A DNA stretch of 64,000 bases from Gordonia sp. OPL2 (GCF_003797825.1 NZ_RKME01000009.1:118283-182282); one strand, 5' to 3'; positions 16,515 to 25,810 are shown, counted from the stretch's first letter. Notes: a model not told the origin generated them from the letters alone. Made by a program: numbers and translations.

Positions 16515-17110
16515 CGGCTCACCCCCGGCCCGTCGCCGTCGGCCGGCGCTTCCCGGCCGTCCTCGCCCACCTCGTCGATGACGTCGGAGTCCTCCGGCAT
16601 GAGGTCGGTCTCGATGAGCTCCTCGTGCCGCTTGGCGAATTCTTCTGGCGTGATCGGGTTGCCCTCGTCGTCGTAGAGGTCGCCGGCAGCGGTGTCGGCG
16701 AGGGTGACCGGGTCGTCGGTGCGGTCACGGTCGGGCGCGGTGTCCAGCGACCCGGACAGGATCTTCACGTCCTCGGTGTCGTCCTCGAGGTCGTCGTCGT
16801 CGCGGTTGATCACGAACAGCCGGTAGACCAGCGACAGCACGAAGGCGGCGACGCCCATCGTGATGACGATGGCGGTGAGGATCATCGCCTGGGCGAGGGG
16901 ATCGGCGTCGGCGGCCCGGTTGTCGGAGGCGCGGCCGAGGATCGGCGGATTGCCCATGCCGCCCGAGACCACGAGGATCAGCAGGTTGATTGCGTTGCCG
17001 CACAGCAGCAGCCCGAACAGCATGCGGATCAGGCTGCGTTCCATCAGCAGGTAGGCGCCGCAGGCGGCGGTGATGCCGATGACGATCAACAGTCCGAGAT
17101 TGATGCTCAT
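16511..17110 (-). CDS. mrpC: Mrp antiporter subunit C with long acidic C-terminal tail
   Basis: The first 110 residues are a NuoK-like subunit with three helices, including AYLLMERSLIRMLFGLLLCGNAINLLIL and MILTAIVITMGVAAFVLSLVYRLF. The remaining 80 or so residues are an acidic, Asp/Glu-rich tail that is not part of the normal roughly 113-residue MrpC. The tail may interact with the other cytoplasmic extensions of this complex, which is inference. Both ends overlap neighbouring genes by 4 nt. Confidence 0.93.
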   Translation of the reverse strand: MSINLGLLIVIGITAACGAYLLMERSLIRMLFGLLLCGNAINLLILVVSGGMGNPPILGRASDNRAADADPLAQAMILTAIVITMGVAAFVLSLVYRLFVINRDDDDLEDDTEDVKILSGSLDTAPDRDRTDDPVTLADTAAGDLYDDEGNPITPEEFAKRHEELIETDLMPEDSDVIDEVGEDGREAPADGDGPGVSR

Positions 17111-20019
17111 CGCGGCACGTCCCCGACGGTCGGGCGCACGGGCGCAGGTGTGTTGTCGACGTCGCTTGCCTCGACGTCGAGGCGAGCGCCGAGGCTGCGC
17201 AGGACGTCGAGCACCAGGCCGACGACGATCAGGTAGATGCCGAGGTCGAAGAACAGGGCGGTGACCAGCTTGACGTCGCCGAGTACCGGCAGCGTCACCT
17301 CGAACACCGCCGACGACAGCGCGGGCGCACCCAGGAACATCGAGGTGACCGCGGTCAGACTCGAGATCGCCAGGCCGGCGCCCAGGATGCGGCCCGGCTC
17401 GATCGGCAGCGCCTCACCGAGCTCGTACCGCCCGCCCGCGAGGTATCGCAGGACCAGCGCGAGACCCATCGTCAGGCCCCCGGCGAACCCGCCGCCCGGC
17501 GCGTTGTGTCCCGCGTAGAAGAAGTAGACCGACAGCACGACCATCGTCGGGAAGATGAGTCGCGTCGTCGCCTCCAGGACCATCGAGCGGTGGCGCGGAT
17601 CGCGGAAGTCGCTGCCCAGCAGCCAGCGGGTGCGGTCGGGCGGGATCGGGTCGTCGGCGTCCTCGCCGTTGATCCCGGCCTGCAGTCGGGCGGCGTCGGC
17701 CACGCGCGGTGCGGCACCGAAGCGGCGGTTGCGGAACACCATCGACGCGACACCCGTGGCCGCGACGATCAGGACCGACACCTCGCCGAGGGTGTCCCAG
17801 GCGCGGATGTCGACCAGCAGCACGTTCACGGCGTTCGCCCCGTGACCGAACTCGTAGGCGGCGGCCGGGATGTCGACGTGGAGTGGCTGCTCGGATCGTG
17901 CGGCGGCGGCGAACAGCCCGATGAGGACCAGCGATGCACCGAACGCGAGACCGATCAGCGCGCGCAGCGGCTTGAAACCGGTCGCGTGACGCGGTTCCGG
18001 TTCCGCAGGCAGCTTGCGCAGCACCAGCACGAAGATGACCAGGGTCAGCGTCTCGACCAGGAACTGGGTGAGCGCGAGGTCAGGGGCGCCGTAGAGCGCG
18101 AACAACATGCCCGAGCCATAACCGGTGAGGCCGACCACGAGTGTCGCGGCCAGACGGTTGCGCAGCACGACCGCCGCCATCGCCGCGACGGTGATGATGC
18201 CGCCGATCACGAGTTGCACGGCGGTGTCGAACCCGGCGATCTCCAGCCGGTTCCGCGAACCCCACGCGAGGGCCGCGATGGGCACCACGATCGCCGTCGA
18301 CAGGATGACGCCCTGCGTGATCGGCAGCGAGCCGCGCTGGGTGTTGCGGGTCAGCATCAGCGACAGGGTGTCGGCACCGCGCAGGGTCGCGTCGTAGATG
18401 CGGTCGGCGTTGAGGAGCGGACGGTAGTTGAACAGTCGGCCGCGCATCTGCCGGATCACCAGGAACAGGATCGCACCGGCGACGATGACGATGACCGAGA
18501 ACACCACCGGCAGGCCGAACCCGTGCCACATCGCGAGATGTTCGAGTTCGTGACCGTAGTCGGGAAGGGTCTCCGCGTACGGCTCGAACAGGTCGCCCAC
18601 CTGCGGACTGAGGATGCCGGCCACGACCCCGCCGATCGCCAGCAGGATCGGCGACAGCAGGAACAGCGGCGACGGCCGATGCATCTTCGCGACCGCCGGA
18701 CTCGGGGTCGAGCGGACCTTGCGTCCGAACGCACCCCACAGGAACCGGCAGGTGTAGGCGAAGGTGATGACCGATCCGATCAGCAGCACGATGTCGATCG
18801 TCTCGGCCTGCCACGGGCGGTAGGCGCCGGTGTCCCACACCGACCCGAATGCCGTCTCCTTGCCGACGAACCCGATGGTGAACGGCAGCCCGGCCATGCT
18901 GGCACCGGCAACGGCGGCGACCAGCGCGAGCACCGGCAGCCGCTCGCCCAGGCGGGCCAGCTTGCGGATGTCACGAGTACCGGTCGAGTGGTCGATGATG
19001 CCGACGACCATGAACAGGCAGGCCTTGAACAGGGCGTGCGCGACGAGCATCGTGATGCCGGCCATCGCCACGTTGGCGTCGCCGATGCCGACGAGCACCG
19101 CCATGAATCCGAGTTGCGAGACGGTACCGAACGCCAGGACGAGTTTGAGATCCAGCTCCCGCAGCGAACGCCACCCGCCGATCACCATCGTGATCATGCC
19201 CAGCACCACCACGGCGATGTGCCAGCTCGGGGTGGTCGAGAACGCCGGTGCCAAACGTGCGATCAGATAGATGCCAGCCTTCACCATGGCGGCGGCGTGC
19301 AGGTAGGCGCTGACCGGGGTCGGTGCGGCCATCGCGCCGGGAAGCCAGAAGTGGAACGGGACGATCGCTGATTTGCTGAGCGCGCCGATCAGGAGCAGCA
19401 CGACCGCGCAGTCGACGTAGACGCCGGCCGACGGCGGGTTCGAGATGATCTCCGAGAGCAGATAGGTGCCCGACCGCTCGCCCAGCATGATGATGCCGAC
19501 CAGCATCGCCAGTCCGCCCGCGGTGGTGACCAGCAACGCCTGGGTGGCCGCGCGCCGGGCCGTCGCGCGGACGCCGTAGAAGCCGACCAGCATGAACGAC
19601 AGCACCGTGGTCAGTTCCCAGAACACGTAGAGGACCAGCATGTTGTCGCTGACGACAAGGCCGAACATGGCGGCGGCGAAGGCGATCATCTCGCCGCCGA
19701 AGACGGCGACACGAGGTCGCGCGTCGTCGAAATAGTGGGCGCAGTAACAGAGCACGAGCGAGCCGACGCCGAGGATGAGCACCGACAGGATTGCGCTCAG
19801 GGTGTCGAAACGCGTGACGATGTCCATCTGCAGGACCGGCACCCACTCGACGGTCTCGACGAGAGGAGGTTGGCCGTCCTGCGGCCAGTTCGCGATGACC
19901 CAGACGAGGGCGCCGGCCGGCGCCAAGGCCAGGACATAGAATCCGCGAGTTCCCAGCCACCTGATCACCGGGGGCGCGAACAGCGCGCAGAGCGCGAGCG
20001 CAGCCAGCACAGAGATCAA
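17107..20019 (-). CDS. mrpA: Mrp antiporter subunit A fused to subunit B
   Basis: The 970-residue protein has an N-terminal proton-translocating domain with VFWELTTVLSFMLVGFYG and PFHFWLPGAMAAPTPVSAYLHAA. A DUF4040-type region follows around YGAPDLALTQFLVE, and an MnhB domain occupies about the last 170 residues, with AGHNAPGGGFAGGLTMGLAL. No separate mrpB exists, so A and B are fused, as is usual in actinobacteria. It is the first gene of the mrpA-C-D-E-F-G operon, which exchanges sodium for protons and supports pH and salt tolerance. The start is a TTG; GTG at 20010 is an alternative. It diverges from a lipoprotein gene. Confidence 0.95.
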   Translation of the reverse strand: MISVLAALALCALFAPPVIRWLGTRGFYVLALAPAGALVWVIANWPQDGQPPLVETVEWVPVLQMDIVTRFDTLSAILSVLILGVGSLVLCYCAHYFDDARPRVAVFGGEMIAFAAAMFGLVVSDNMLVLYVFWELTTVLSFMLVGFYGVRATARRAATQALLVTTAGGLAMLVGIIMLGERSGTYLLSEIISNPPSAGVYVDCAVVLLLIGALSKSAIVPFHFWLPGAMAAPTPVSAYLHAAAMVKAGIYLIARLAPAFSTTPSWHIAVVVLGMITMVIGGWRSLRELDLKLVLAFGTVSQLGFMAVLVGIGDANVAMAGITMLVAHALFKACLFMVVGIIDHSTGTRDIRKLARLGERLPVLALVAAVAGASMAGLPFTIGFVGKETAFGSVWDTGAYRPWQAETIDIVLLIGSVITFAYTCRFLWGAFGRKVRSTPSPAVAKMHRPSPLFLLSPILLAIGGVVAGILSPQVGDLFEPYAETLPDYGHELEHLAMWHGFGLPVVFSVIVIVAGAILFLVIRQMRGRLFNYRPLLNADRIYDATLRGADTLSLMLTRNTQRGSLPITQGVILSTAIVVPIAALAWGSRNRLEIAGFDTAVQLVIGGIITVAAMAAVVLRNRLAATLVVGLTGYGSGMLFALYGAPDLALTQFLVETLTLVIFVLVLRKLPAEPEPRHATGFKPLRALIGLAFGASLVLIGLFAAAARSEQPLHVDIPAAAYEFGHGANAVNVLLVDIRAWDTLGEVSVLIVAATGVASMVFRNRRFGAAPRVADAARLQAGINGEDADDPIPPDRTRWLLGSDFRDPRHRSMVLEATTRLIFPTMVVLSVYFFYAGHNAPGGGFAGGLTMGLALVLRYLAGGRYELGEALPIEPGRILGAGLAISSLTAVTSMFLGAPALSSAVFEVTLPVLGDVKLVTALFFDLGIYLIVVGLVLDVLRSLGARLDVEASDVDNTPAPVRPTVGDVPR

Positions 20020-20083
20020 GTGGGCACACCGTCTTTCGGGAGTTCGGGCGGGGTGTCACGGGCACCGCCCGCGGTGTCTACCT

Positions 20084-20089
20084 TACCGT
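20084..20089 (+). promoter_or_regulatory. -10 box TACCGT of a leaderless gene
   Basis: TACCGT ends 7 nt before the ATG of the lipoprotein at 20097 and no ribosome-binding site is present. This spacing matches leaderless actinobacterial transcripts. Confidence 0.45.
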
Positions 20090-20096
20090 TGCGGTC

Positions 20097-20516
20097 ATGA
20101 ACCGCTTCGTCAGGCTGTCAACGCTCTGCGTGGCCGTACTCGCGGGGATCGCGCTGCTCGCCGGCTGCGGCGGCGGTGACGAGGACCGCCAGGACGGTGC
20201 CGCGCTACCGAAAGACTTTCCCGTCGCGCAGGTCCCGCTCATCGAGGGGACCGTGTTGTCGGCCGACGGCACCCGCGCCGACGGGTGGTCGGCGACCGTC
20301 CAGGGCAGTCGAGAGGCGGGCAACGTCCTCGACGCCGCTGTGAAGCAGCTCACCGACGCCGGGTTCACCGAATCCTCGCGCAGCTCCGACGGCGGACAGC
20401 GCGTCGTGATCCTCTCCGCGACCAAGGATGGCACCACCTACTGGGTGCAGGTCGGCACGGCCACCGGTGCCGCCGGGGGCGGTCAGTCGGTGTTCTATCA
20501 GGTGAGCGCAGGCTGA
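20097..20516 (+). CDS. Small lipoprotein of unknown function
   Basis: The 139-residue precursor has a signal peptide and a lipobox LLAGC with Cys24. The mature 115 residues are a single small domain with VPLIEGTVLSADGTRADGWSATVQG and end in strand-like segments (TTYWVQVGTATG, QSVFYQVSAG). I do not recognise the family. It diverges from mrpA and is followed within 3 bp by one arm of a palindromic repeat that may end its transcript. Confidence 0.75.
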   Translation: MNRFVRLSTLCVAVLAGIALLAGCGGGDEDRQDGAALPKDFPVAQVPLIEGTVLSADGTRADGWSATVQGSREAGNVLDAAVKQLTDAGFTESSRSSDGGQRVVILSATKDGTTYWVQVGTATGAAGGGQSVFYQVSAG

Positions 20517-20518
20517 TC

Positions 20519-20628
20519 GCCCTTCGTGACATCCCTCCGCAGGCTCCGGGATTCCTCAGGGATCGGAACACGGTTCCCTCCCCACCTGGGCCCTGAGGAG
20601 GCCGCGAGGAACGAGCGTCACGAAGGGC
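20519..20628. repeat. Dispersed palindromic repeat, copy 1
   Basis: GCCCTTCGTGAC (20519-20530) and GTCACGAAGGGC (20617-20628) are perfect 12-bp inverted arms. Both sides also contain CCTGAGGA or its complement further in. The same elements occur at 33191-33445, so this is a repeat family. It begins 3 bp after the lipoprotein stop and could act as a terminator. Confidence 0.8.
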
Positions 20629-20720
20629 TTCACAGCCAACTGCCAGTCGCGCGGCAGGTCATCGTCAGTCGTCGTCGGGACCGTGGACCTCACTTGTCCA
20701 CAGCAGAAAGCGAGACAGCG

Positions 20721-21200
20721 ATGTCCACACCTACCGAGGCGACCGTCGCCCACGACAACCCGTCCGATCATCCGACCGATCAGATCCCACGTTCTGGCAC
20801 CGGCCCGCGATCCGCGGCGCCCGCGGCGTCGGACAAGATGCGCAACGCCGTCATCGCGGGCGGCATCGGTGTCGCGGTGGTGGCCGCCGGATTGGGTTTC
20901 GGTGCCGGCTACGTCGTCGGTGACTCGTCGTCGTCGACGACTCAGGGACCCGGCTCGAACATGCCCGGTGGCATGAACGGCCAGATGCCCGGTGGCCAAG
21001 GGGGCATGGGTCAGATGCCCGGTGGCCAGGGCGGTATGGGCCAGATGCCGGGCGGCCAGGGCGGGATGAACGGTCAGATGCCGGGCGGCCAGCAGGGTCA
21101 GATGCCCGGCCAGCAGGGGCAGACCCCCGGGCAGCAGGAGGGGCAGACCGCCCCTGGAACGGGATCGTCCACGCAGTCCGGGCAGAGCGCGGGGGCCTGA
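20721..21200 (+). CDS. Membrane protein with Met/Gly/Gln-rich repeat tail
   Basis: The 159-residue protein has a polar N-terminus, one transmembrane segment at about residues 43-67, and then a tail from residue 81 composed of MPGGQGGMGQ-type repeats ending in Gln/Thr/Ser-rich sequence. With a cytoplasmic N-terminus the tail would be outside the membrane. Met-rich tails can bind copper or be structural, but nothing here proves either. I chose the ATG at 20721; the preceding frame is open but runs through the repeat element. The family is not recognised. Confidence 0.6.
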   Translation: MSTPTEATVAHDNPSDHPTDQIPRSGTGPRSAAPAASDKMRNAVIAGGIGVAVVAAGLGFGAGYVVGDSSSSTTQGPGSNMPGGMNGQMPGGQGGMGQMPGGQGGMGQMPGGQGGMNGQMPGGQQGQMPGQQGQTPGQQEGQTAPGTGSSTQSGQSAGA

Positions 21201-21245
21201 GGGCGCGACGTTTCGGCGACGGTGCGCAGCGGGTAGTTCGACGCG

Positions 21246-21614
21246 ATGAGCTCGGACCTGGTGTGCACCGTCGTCAACAGTCGCGATCCCGAGCGTCTGG
21301 CCGCGTTCTGGTGCCGGGCGCTCGAGGTCGAGGTGACCACCCGGTGGTCCGATGACCGCGGTACCGCGTTCATCGAGATCAGCCGGGACGGTCGCTGCAT
21401 CCTGCTGTTCCAGTCGGCGGACGAGGCGACACCCGACATCGCACACCTTCACCTCGACCTGCGTCCGTCGGGTTCGACGCAGTCCGAGGAGGTGCGACGA
21501 CTGGTCGGTGAGGGCGCGGTCGTCGTCTCCGACGACACAGACCTACCGTGGGTCGTCCTCGCCGATCCGGACGGCAACCCGTTCTGCGTCCTGCCTCGGG
21601 AGCCCTCGGGCTGA
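21246..21614 (+). CDS. VOC (glyoxalase-like) superfamily protein
   Basis: The 122-residue protein has the VOC pattern: TVVNSRDPERLAAFWCRAL at the start, a central HLHLDLRP, and the closing LADPDGNPFCVLP that usually carries a metal-ligand Glu. That Glu is replaced by Cys here (PFCVL), so metal binding or catalysis may differ. It could be an antibiotic-binding or isomerase-type member. A TAGTTC box lies 6 nt before the ATG, suggesting a leaderless start. It converges with the AAA ATPase gene. Confidence 0.75.
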   Translation: MSSDLVCTVVNSRDPERLAAFWCRALEVEVTTRWSDDRGTAFIEISRDGRCILLFQSADEATPDIAHLHLDLRPSGSTQSEEVRRLVGEGAVVVSDDTDLPWVVLADPDGNPFCVLPREPSG

Positions 21615-21650
21615 GCCAGGCGAGCGAAGCGACCGGGACGCTCTCGAGCG

Positions 21651-24005
21651 CTAGTCGAGCCGCCGCTCCGCGTACGCCCGCAGGTTCTCCACCTGCGCGG
21701 CGTCCAGCGACGGTCGCACGCGTCGCCGGGCCTCGGCGATGTCCTCGGGGCCGACGGTGGCCGCATCGATGTCGCGGCGCATCGCCGACAACGCCGCCTC
21801 GCGCAGCAGCGCCGAGCAGTCGGCCGCGGAGTAGCCGTCGAGGTCGGCCGCCAGGGCCGGCAGGTCGACATCGTCGGCAAGGGGCACGTTGCGCGACGCC
21901 GTGCGCAGGATATCGGCGCGGGCGTCCGCGTCGGGCGGCGGCACGAAGACCAGTCGCTCGAGCCGCCCCGGACGCAGCAGCGCCGGGTCGATCAGGTCGG
22001 GCCGGTTCGTGGCACCCAGGACGACGACGTCCTGCAGGGGTTCGACGCCGTCGAGTTCGGTCAACAGTGATGCGACGACGCGGTCGGCGACGCCCGAGTC
22101 GCTGGACTGCCCGCGCCGCGGGGCCAGCGCATCGACCTCGTCGAGGAAGATCAGCGACGGCGCCGATTCCCGCGCGCGGTCGAAGAGGTCACGCACCGCC
22201 TTCTCCGACGACCCGACCCATTTGTCCATCAGTTCGGCGCCCTTGACCGTGTGCACCGACAACTGGCCCGACGCGGCGAGCGCGCGCACGACGAACGTCT
22301 TGCCGCAGCCGGGCGGACCGAACAGCAACACGCCCCGCGGAGGATCGACACCGAGGCGGGTGAACGTGTCGGGGTGCTGCAGCGGCCACAGCACCGCCTC
22401 GGTCAGCGCCTGCTTGGTCTCGACCATGTCGCCGACCTCGTCGAGCGTGATGGATCCGAGCGCCACCTCCGGCGAGTCCATCCGTGACACGGGCCGGATC
22501 ACCTCGAGGGCGCCGAGGAGGTCGTCGGTGCGCAGTCCCGTCGAGGGCCGCTCCGCATCCGTGTCGCCGTCGGTGCGCCGGGTGAGGCGGGCGGCGGCCC
22601 GCAGCGCGGCCTCCCGCGTCAGCGCCGCGAGATCTCCCGCGACGAAACCCGGTGTGCGGGAGGCGATCACGTCGAGATCGAGGTGTCCGTCGGTGGGGAC
22701 ATCGGTGAGGATCACCGACAGCAGGCGAGCGCGGGTCGCGGCGTCGGGCAGGCCGATGATCAGCTCGCGGTCGCACAGCGACGGATCTCGCAGCCTGCTG
22801 TCGAGGCGCACGGCCTCGGCGGTGGTCGCGATCAGTGCGATCGCACCGTCGGCGATACCCGACCGCAGCTCGTCGAGGATCAGTGCCGAGACCGGTTCCG
22901 GCGCAGCGGATTCGCGCGGTGCCGGCAGGAGTGCGTCGACATCGGTGATGAGCAGGACGCCGCCACCGGATCGAAGTCCGGCCACCGCCGACGACACCGC
23001 GCCGAGCCGAGCGCTCGCCTCGAGTGCCCCGACCGTGGGTCCGTCGATCACGGTGAGCGGCCGGTCCGCGCACACCGACCGCACCAGCGTCGCCTTGCCG
23101 CCGCCGGCCGGTCCGGTGACGAGCACGCCCAGTCGCGGCGTCGCTCCCAGCCTGCGCAGCACCTCGGGTTCGTCGAGGGTGATCGACAGCCACTCGGTCA
23201 GCTTGGCGACCTGGGTGTCGACGCCGACCAGCGCCGACACCGGGCGTACCGCGACCGCCGACGACGCGCTCGTGGTGACCCCGGGCGAGTGCGCCGGAGT
23301 CGGCCGTGTCGGCGCCGCGGGGGCTGCCGACACCGGGTTCGCCGGATCGGTGGCGGCGAATCCCATCGCCGTCGACGGGGGTGGGAAGGACGGCGCCGAC
23401 GTGCCCGCCTGCCTGCGAGCACGCGGCGTGACGCCGTGTCCGTTCGCGTCGGCCCACAGGACCGCGGTGTTGGTCTGCACGCTGACGGGGCCGGCGGGTT
23501 CGGTCGCCGTGACCGTCAGCAATTCGTTGGTCCAGGTGATGCCGACCGAGACGGCGAGCGCACGGGTCGCGTCGCCCGCGGCCAGATCGGGGCCGAGGTC
23601 ACGCGGCAGCAGCGACACCGCGTCGCCGACCGAGAGCACCTTGCCGAGCAGTGCCCGCCGCAGCGTCGGCTCGTCGACCGACGCGGTGGCCAGTGCCGAC
23701 CCCGACACCGTGACCCGCGCCGCGCCGTGCACCTCGCACGGCGCGAGCACCACCGACGCGTTCTCCCGTACGCCGGCGTTGGAGAACGTGATGTCGTCGA
23801 GGAGGGCGGTGCCGGTGGGAGTGTCCGGGCCTGCCTCGGCGACCACCGCGGCGGTGACTCGGGCACCGGTGATCGAGACCGCATCCCATTCACGCAGACC
23901 CAGCGCGGCCAGCACCTCCGAGTGGACGCGGACGATCCCACGGCGGGGTTCGGCCGCCGACGGATTCACCCGTGCGGTCAGCGTCAACTGGATCGGCCCG
24001 GTCAT
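21651..24005 (-). CDS. CDC48-like double AAA+ ATPase (Rv0435c-like)
   Basis: The 784-residue protein has an N-terminal CDC48-type substrate domain (about residues 1-190), a Pro/Ala-rich linker, and two AAA domains. D1 has P-loop GPAGGGKA (298-305) and D2 has GPPGCGKT (563-570). D2 keeps Walker B LIFLDEVDA (618-626), but D1 reads LLITDVDA (351-358), where Val replaces the catalytic Glu. D1 therefore probably binds but hardly hydrolyses ATP, and D2 drives unfolding. It overlaps pssA by 4 nt, so it is the last gene of a psd-pssA-ATPase run, the order seen in M. tuberculosis. Confidence 0.9.
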   Translation of the reverse strand: MTGPIQLTLTARVNPSAAEPRRGIVRVHSEVLAALGLREWDAVSITGARVTAAVVAEAGPDTPTGTALLDDITFSNAGVRENASVVLAPCEVHGAARVTVSGSALATASVDEPTLRRALLGKVLSVGDAVSLLPRDLGPDLAAGDATRALAVSVGITWTNELLTVTATEPAGPVSVQTNTAVLWADANGHGVTPRARRQAGTSAPSFPPPSTAMGFAATDPANPVSAAPAAPTRPTPAHSPGVTTSASSAVAVRPVSALVGVDTQVAKLTEWLSITLDEPEVLRRLGATPRLGVLVTGPAGGGKATLVRSVCADRPLTVIDGPTVGALEASARLGAVSSAVAGLRSGGGVLLITDVDALLPAPRESAAPEPVSALILDELRSGIADGAIALIATTAEAVRLDSRLRDPSLCDRELIIGLPDAATRARLLSVILTDVPTDGHLDLDVIASRTPGFVAGDLAALTREAALRAAARLTRRTDGDTDAERPSTGLRTDDLLGALEVIRPVSRMDSPEVALGSITLDEVGDMVETKQALTEAVLWPLQHPDTFTRLGVDPPRGVLLFGPPGCGKTFVVRALAASGQLSVHTVKGAELMDKWVGSSEKAVRDLFDRARESAPSLIFLDEVDALAPRRGQSSDSGVADRVVASLLTELDGVEPLQDVVVLGATNRPDLIDPALLRPGRLERLVFVPPPDADARADILRTASRNVPLADDVDLPALAADLDGYSAADCSALLREAALSAMRRDIDAATVGPEDIAEARRRVRPSLDAAQVENLRAYAERRLD

Positions 24006-25069
24006 CGGCCGGCCTCCTCACTCGGCAGATCGGTCACCGTGTCGGACGGCACCTCGGCGCGTTGTTCGGCTGGCGCCGAGATCCCCGTCGGCCGGCGCAG
24101 TCCGAGTCGCGCCTGCGACTTGGCCGCGGTGGCGAGCCGCCGACGACGCGGTTGCGAGCGGTTGATCGCGCGGCGCTGCGCCCGCCGCTCCGACGGATGA
24201 TCCTCCCAGTGCTCGGGACGCTCGGCGACCCACCGCTTGTTCCGCCAGGCGAATGGGATGTGCAGCAGGTAGCCGCCGATCGCGATCATCATCAGGACAT
24301 ACGGGAAGGTCAGCAGCAGCGCGGCACCGATCGCGACGACGATGAGCAGCCCGGCCAGCGCACGCGGCGGCACCGACGCGGTCTTCAGGGATGCGGTGGG
24401 CACCCGGCTCACCGCGAGCAGCGCGACGAACACCAGCCAGCCGCCGACGACGGGCACCGACGTCCACCAGCCGTTGCCGAACTGTTGCGACAGTCCGATC
24501 GGCAGCAGGGCGATGATCGCCGCAGCGGGCGCGGGTACGCCGACGAAGAAGTCCCGTGTGTAACCGGGTGCGCCGTCGTCGTCGAGCAAGGTGTTGAAGC
24601 GGGCCAGCCGCAGCACGATGGCGCAGCAGTAGATGAGCGCGAGCATCCATCCGAGGTCCTGATCGGACATGAGATGCAGATAGACGATGAGGGCGGGTAC
24701 CACGCCGAAGTTGATGGCGTCGGCCAGCGAGTCGATCTCGGCGCCCATGCGGGTTGTCGCGCCCATCATGCGGGCGACGCGTCCGTCGATGCCGTCGAGC
24801 AGCGCGGCCGCGACGACCAGACCCATCGCCGCGTTGATGTCGCCGGTGCCCGTGACCCGGACCGCGGTCAGCCCGGCGCAGATGGCGAGGATCGTCAGCG
24901 CCGACGGCACGAACAGTCGTCCCGCGGCGGCCTGCTTGGAGAATCGTGCGCGGTCGGGCGACGGCCGGCTGACCGGTCGGGGCGCTTGGGCGCTGCGTGG
25001 TCGGCGGGTGGGGTGGGTCGTCGGGGTGCGGTGAGACGTCGACCGTTCGGATCGGCGGGGTGTCGTCAT
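24002..25069 (-). CDS. pssA: CDP-diacylglycerol-serine O-phosphatidyltransferase
   Basis: The 355-residue membrane protein carries the CDP-alcohol phosphotransferase signature with Asp92, Asp95, Gly96, Ala99, Arg100, Gly109, Asp113 and Asp117 in the correct spacing. Several hydrophobic helices follow, and both ends are long and rich in Arg, Ser and Pro. It makes phosphatidylserine, which the psd product next door decarboxylates to phosphatidylethanolamine. It starts 3 bp after the psd stop and overlaps the AAA ATPase by 4 nt. Confidence 0.93.
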   Translation of the reverse strand: MTTPRRSERSTSHRTPTTHPTRRPRSAQAPRPVSRPSPDRARFSKQAAAGRLFVPSALTILAICAGLTAVRVTGTGDINAAMGLVVAAALLDGIDGRVARMMGATTRMGAEIDSLADAINFGVVPALIVYLHLMSDQDLGWMLALIYCCAIVLRLARFNTLLDDDGAPGYTRDFFVGVPAPAAAIIALLPIGLSQQFGNGWWTSVPVVGGWLVFVALLAVSRVPTASLKTASVPPRALAGLLIVVAIGAALLLTFPYVLMMIAIGGYLLHIPFAWRNKRWVAERPEHWEDHPSERRAQRRAINRSQPRRRRLATAAKSQARLGLRRPTGISAPAEQRAEVPSDTVTDLPSEEAGR

Positions 25070-25072
25070 CGG

Positions 25073-25810
25073 TCAGCCGAGGGTCGCGAAGAGGGTTTCG
25101 GCGCCGACGGCCCGCTGGCCGACTCGGACCTGGGGAACCGTGCCGACCGGGAGGTAGACGTCCACCCGGGACCCGAAGCGGATCAGGCCGTAGGTGTCGC
25201 CGACGCTCACCTCGTCGCCGACGGCCGGTTCACAGACGATGCGGCGCGCGATGAGGCCGGCGATCTGGACGACCGCGACGTCGTGCGTGCTCGGCTCGCC
25301 GGTCCCGGCGGTGCCCACCGGGCAGCGCAACGTCATCGTGGTGCGCTCGTTGACCGAGCTGGCCTCGGCGAGGTCGGCGGAGACGAACTGTCCCGGCGTG
25401 TGCGTCACCGCGATCACCGAACCGGTGATGGGGACGCGCTGGACGTGCACGTCGAAGATCGACAGGAACGTCGACACCCGGGGCCGCACGGCGTCGCCCA
25501 GGCCGGCCTCCGGTGGTGGGACGGCCTCGTCGACCAGGGCGATGGTGCCGTCGGCCGGCGCGACCACGGCACCCGTCGTCGTCGGCGGCACGCGCGTGGG
25601 ATGCCGGAAGAAGGCGGCGCACGCACCCGCGGTCAGCGCTGCGGGGCGCGCGATCCACCGGTGGCGGCGGCCGAGTAGGGCGACGGCGGCGGGTGCGGCG
25701 ACGAACGGCAGGCCCGCCCGGTGGACAGGCGGGATGGTCTCGCGTGCGAGGTCGATGAGATGACCTGCTCCGCTGCGCGTTCCGTCGGGACGCGGGCGCC
25801 TGGCCACCAT
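25073..25810 (-). CDS. psd: Phosphatidylserine decarboxylase proenzyme
   Basis: The 245-residue protein is the short, actinobacterial/archaeal type. Landmarks are FFRHPTRVPP, APADGTI, FLSIFDVHVQRVP and the self-cleavage site RFGSRVDVYLP, where cleavage between Gly213 and Ser214 would give the pyruvoyl group. AGGAGG lies 4 nt before the ATG at 25810. It makes phosphatidylethanolamine from the pssA product. An N-terminal hydrophobic stretch suggests membrane association. Confidence 0.93.
   Translation of the reverse strand: MVARRPRPDGTRSGAGHLIDLARETIPPVHRAGLPFVAAPAAVALLGRRHRWIARPAALTAGACAAFFRHPTRVPPTTTGAVVAPADGTIALVDEAVPPPEAGLGDAVRPRVSTFLSIFDVHVQRVPITGSVIAVTHTPGQFVSADLAEASSVNERTTMTLRCPVGTAGTGEPSTHDVAVVQIAGLIARRIVCEPAVGDEVSVGDTYGLIRFGSRVDVYLPVGTVPQVRVGQRAVGAETLFATLG

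Noticed and set aside
14898..16676. A 592-codon open frame on the plus strand
   Set aside because: It is antisense to mrpD and mrpC and has the same charged composition without motifs.
17506..19371. A 621-codon open frame on the plus strand
   Set aside because: It lies antisense to mrpA, shows charged low-complexity sequence (Arg, Asp, His, Gln) without any domain, and is explained by the GC-rich third positions of mrpA.
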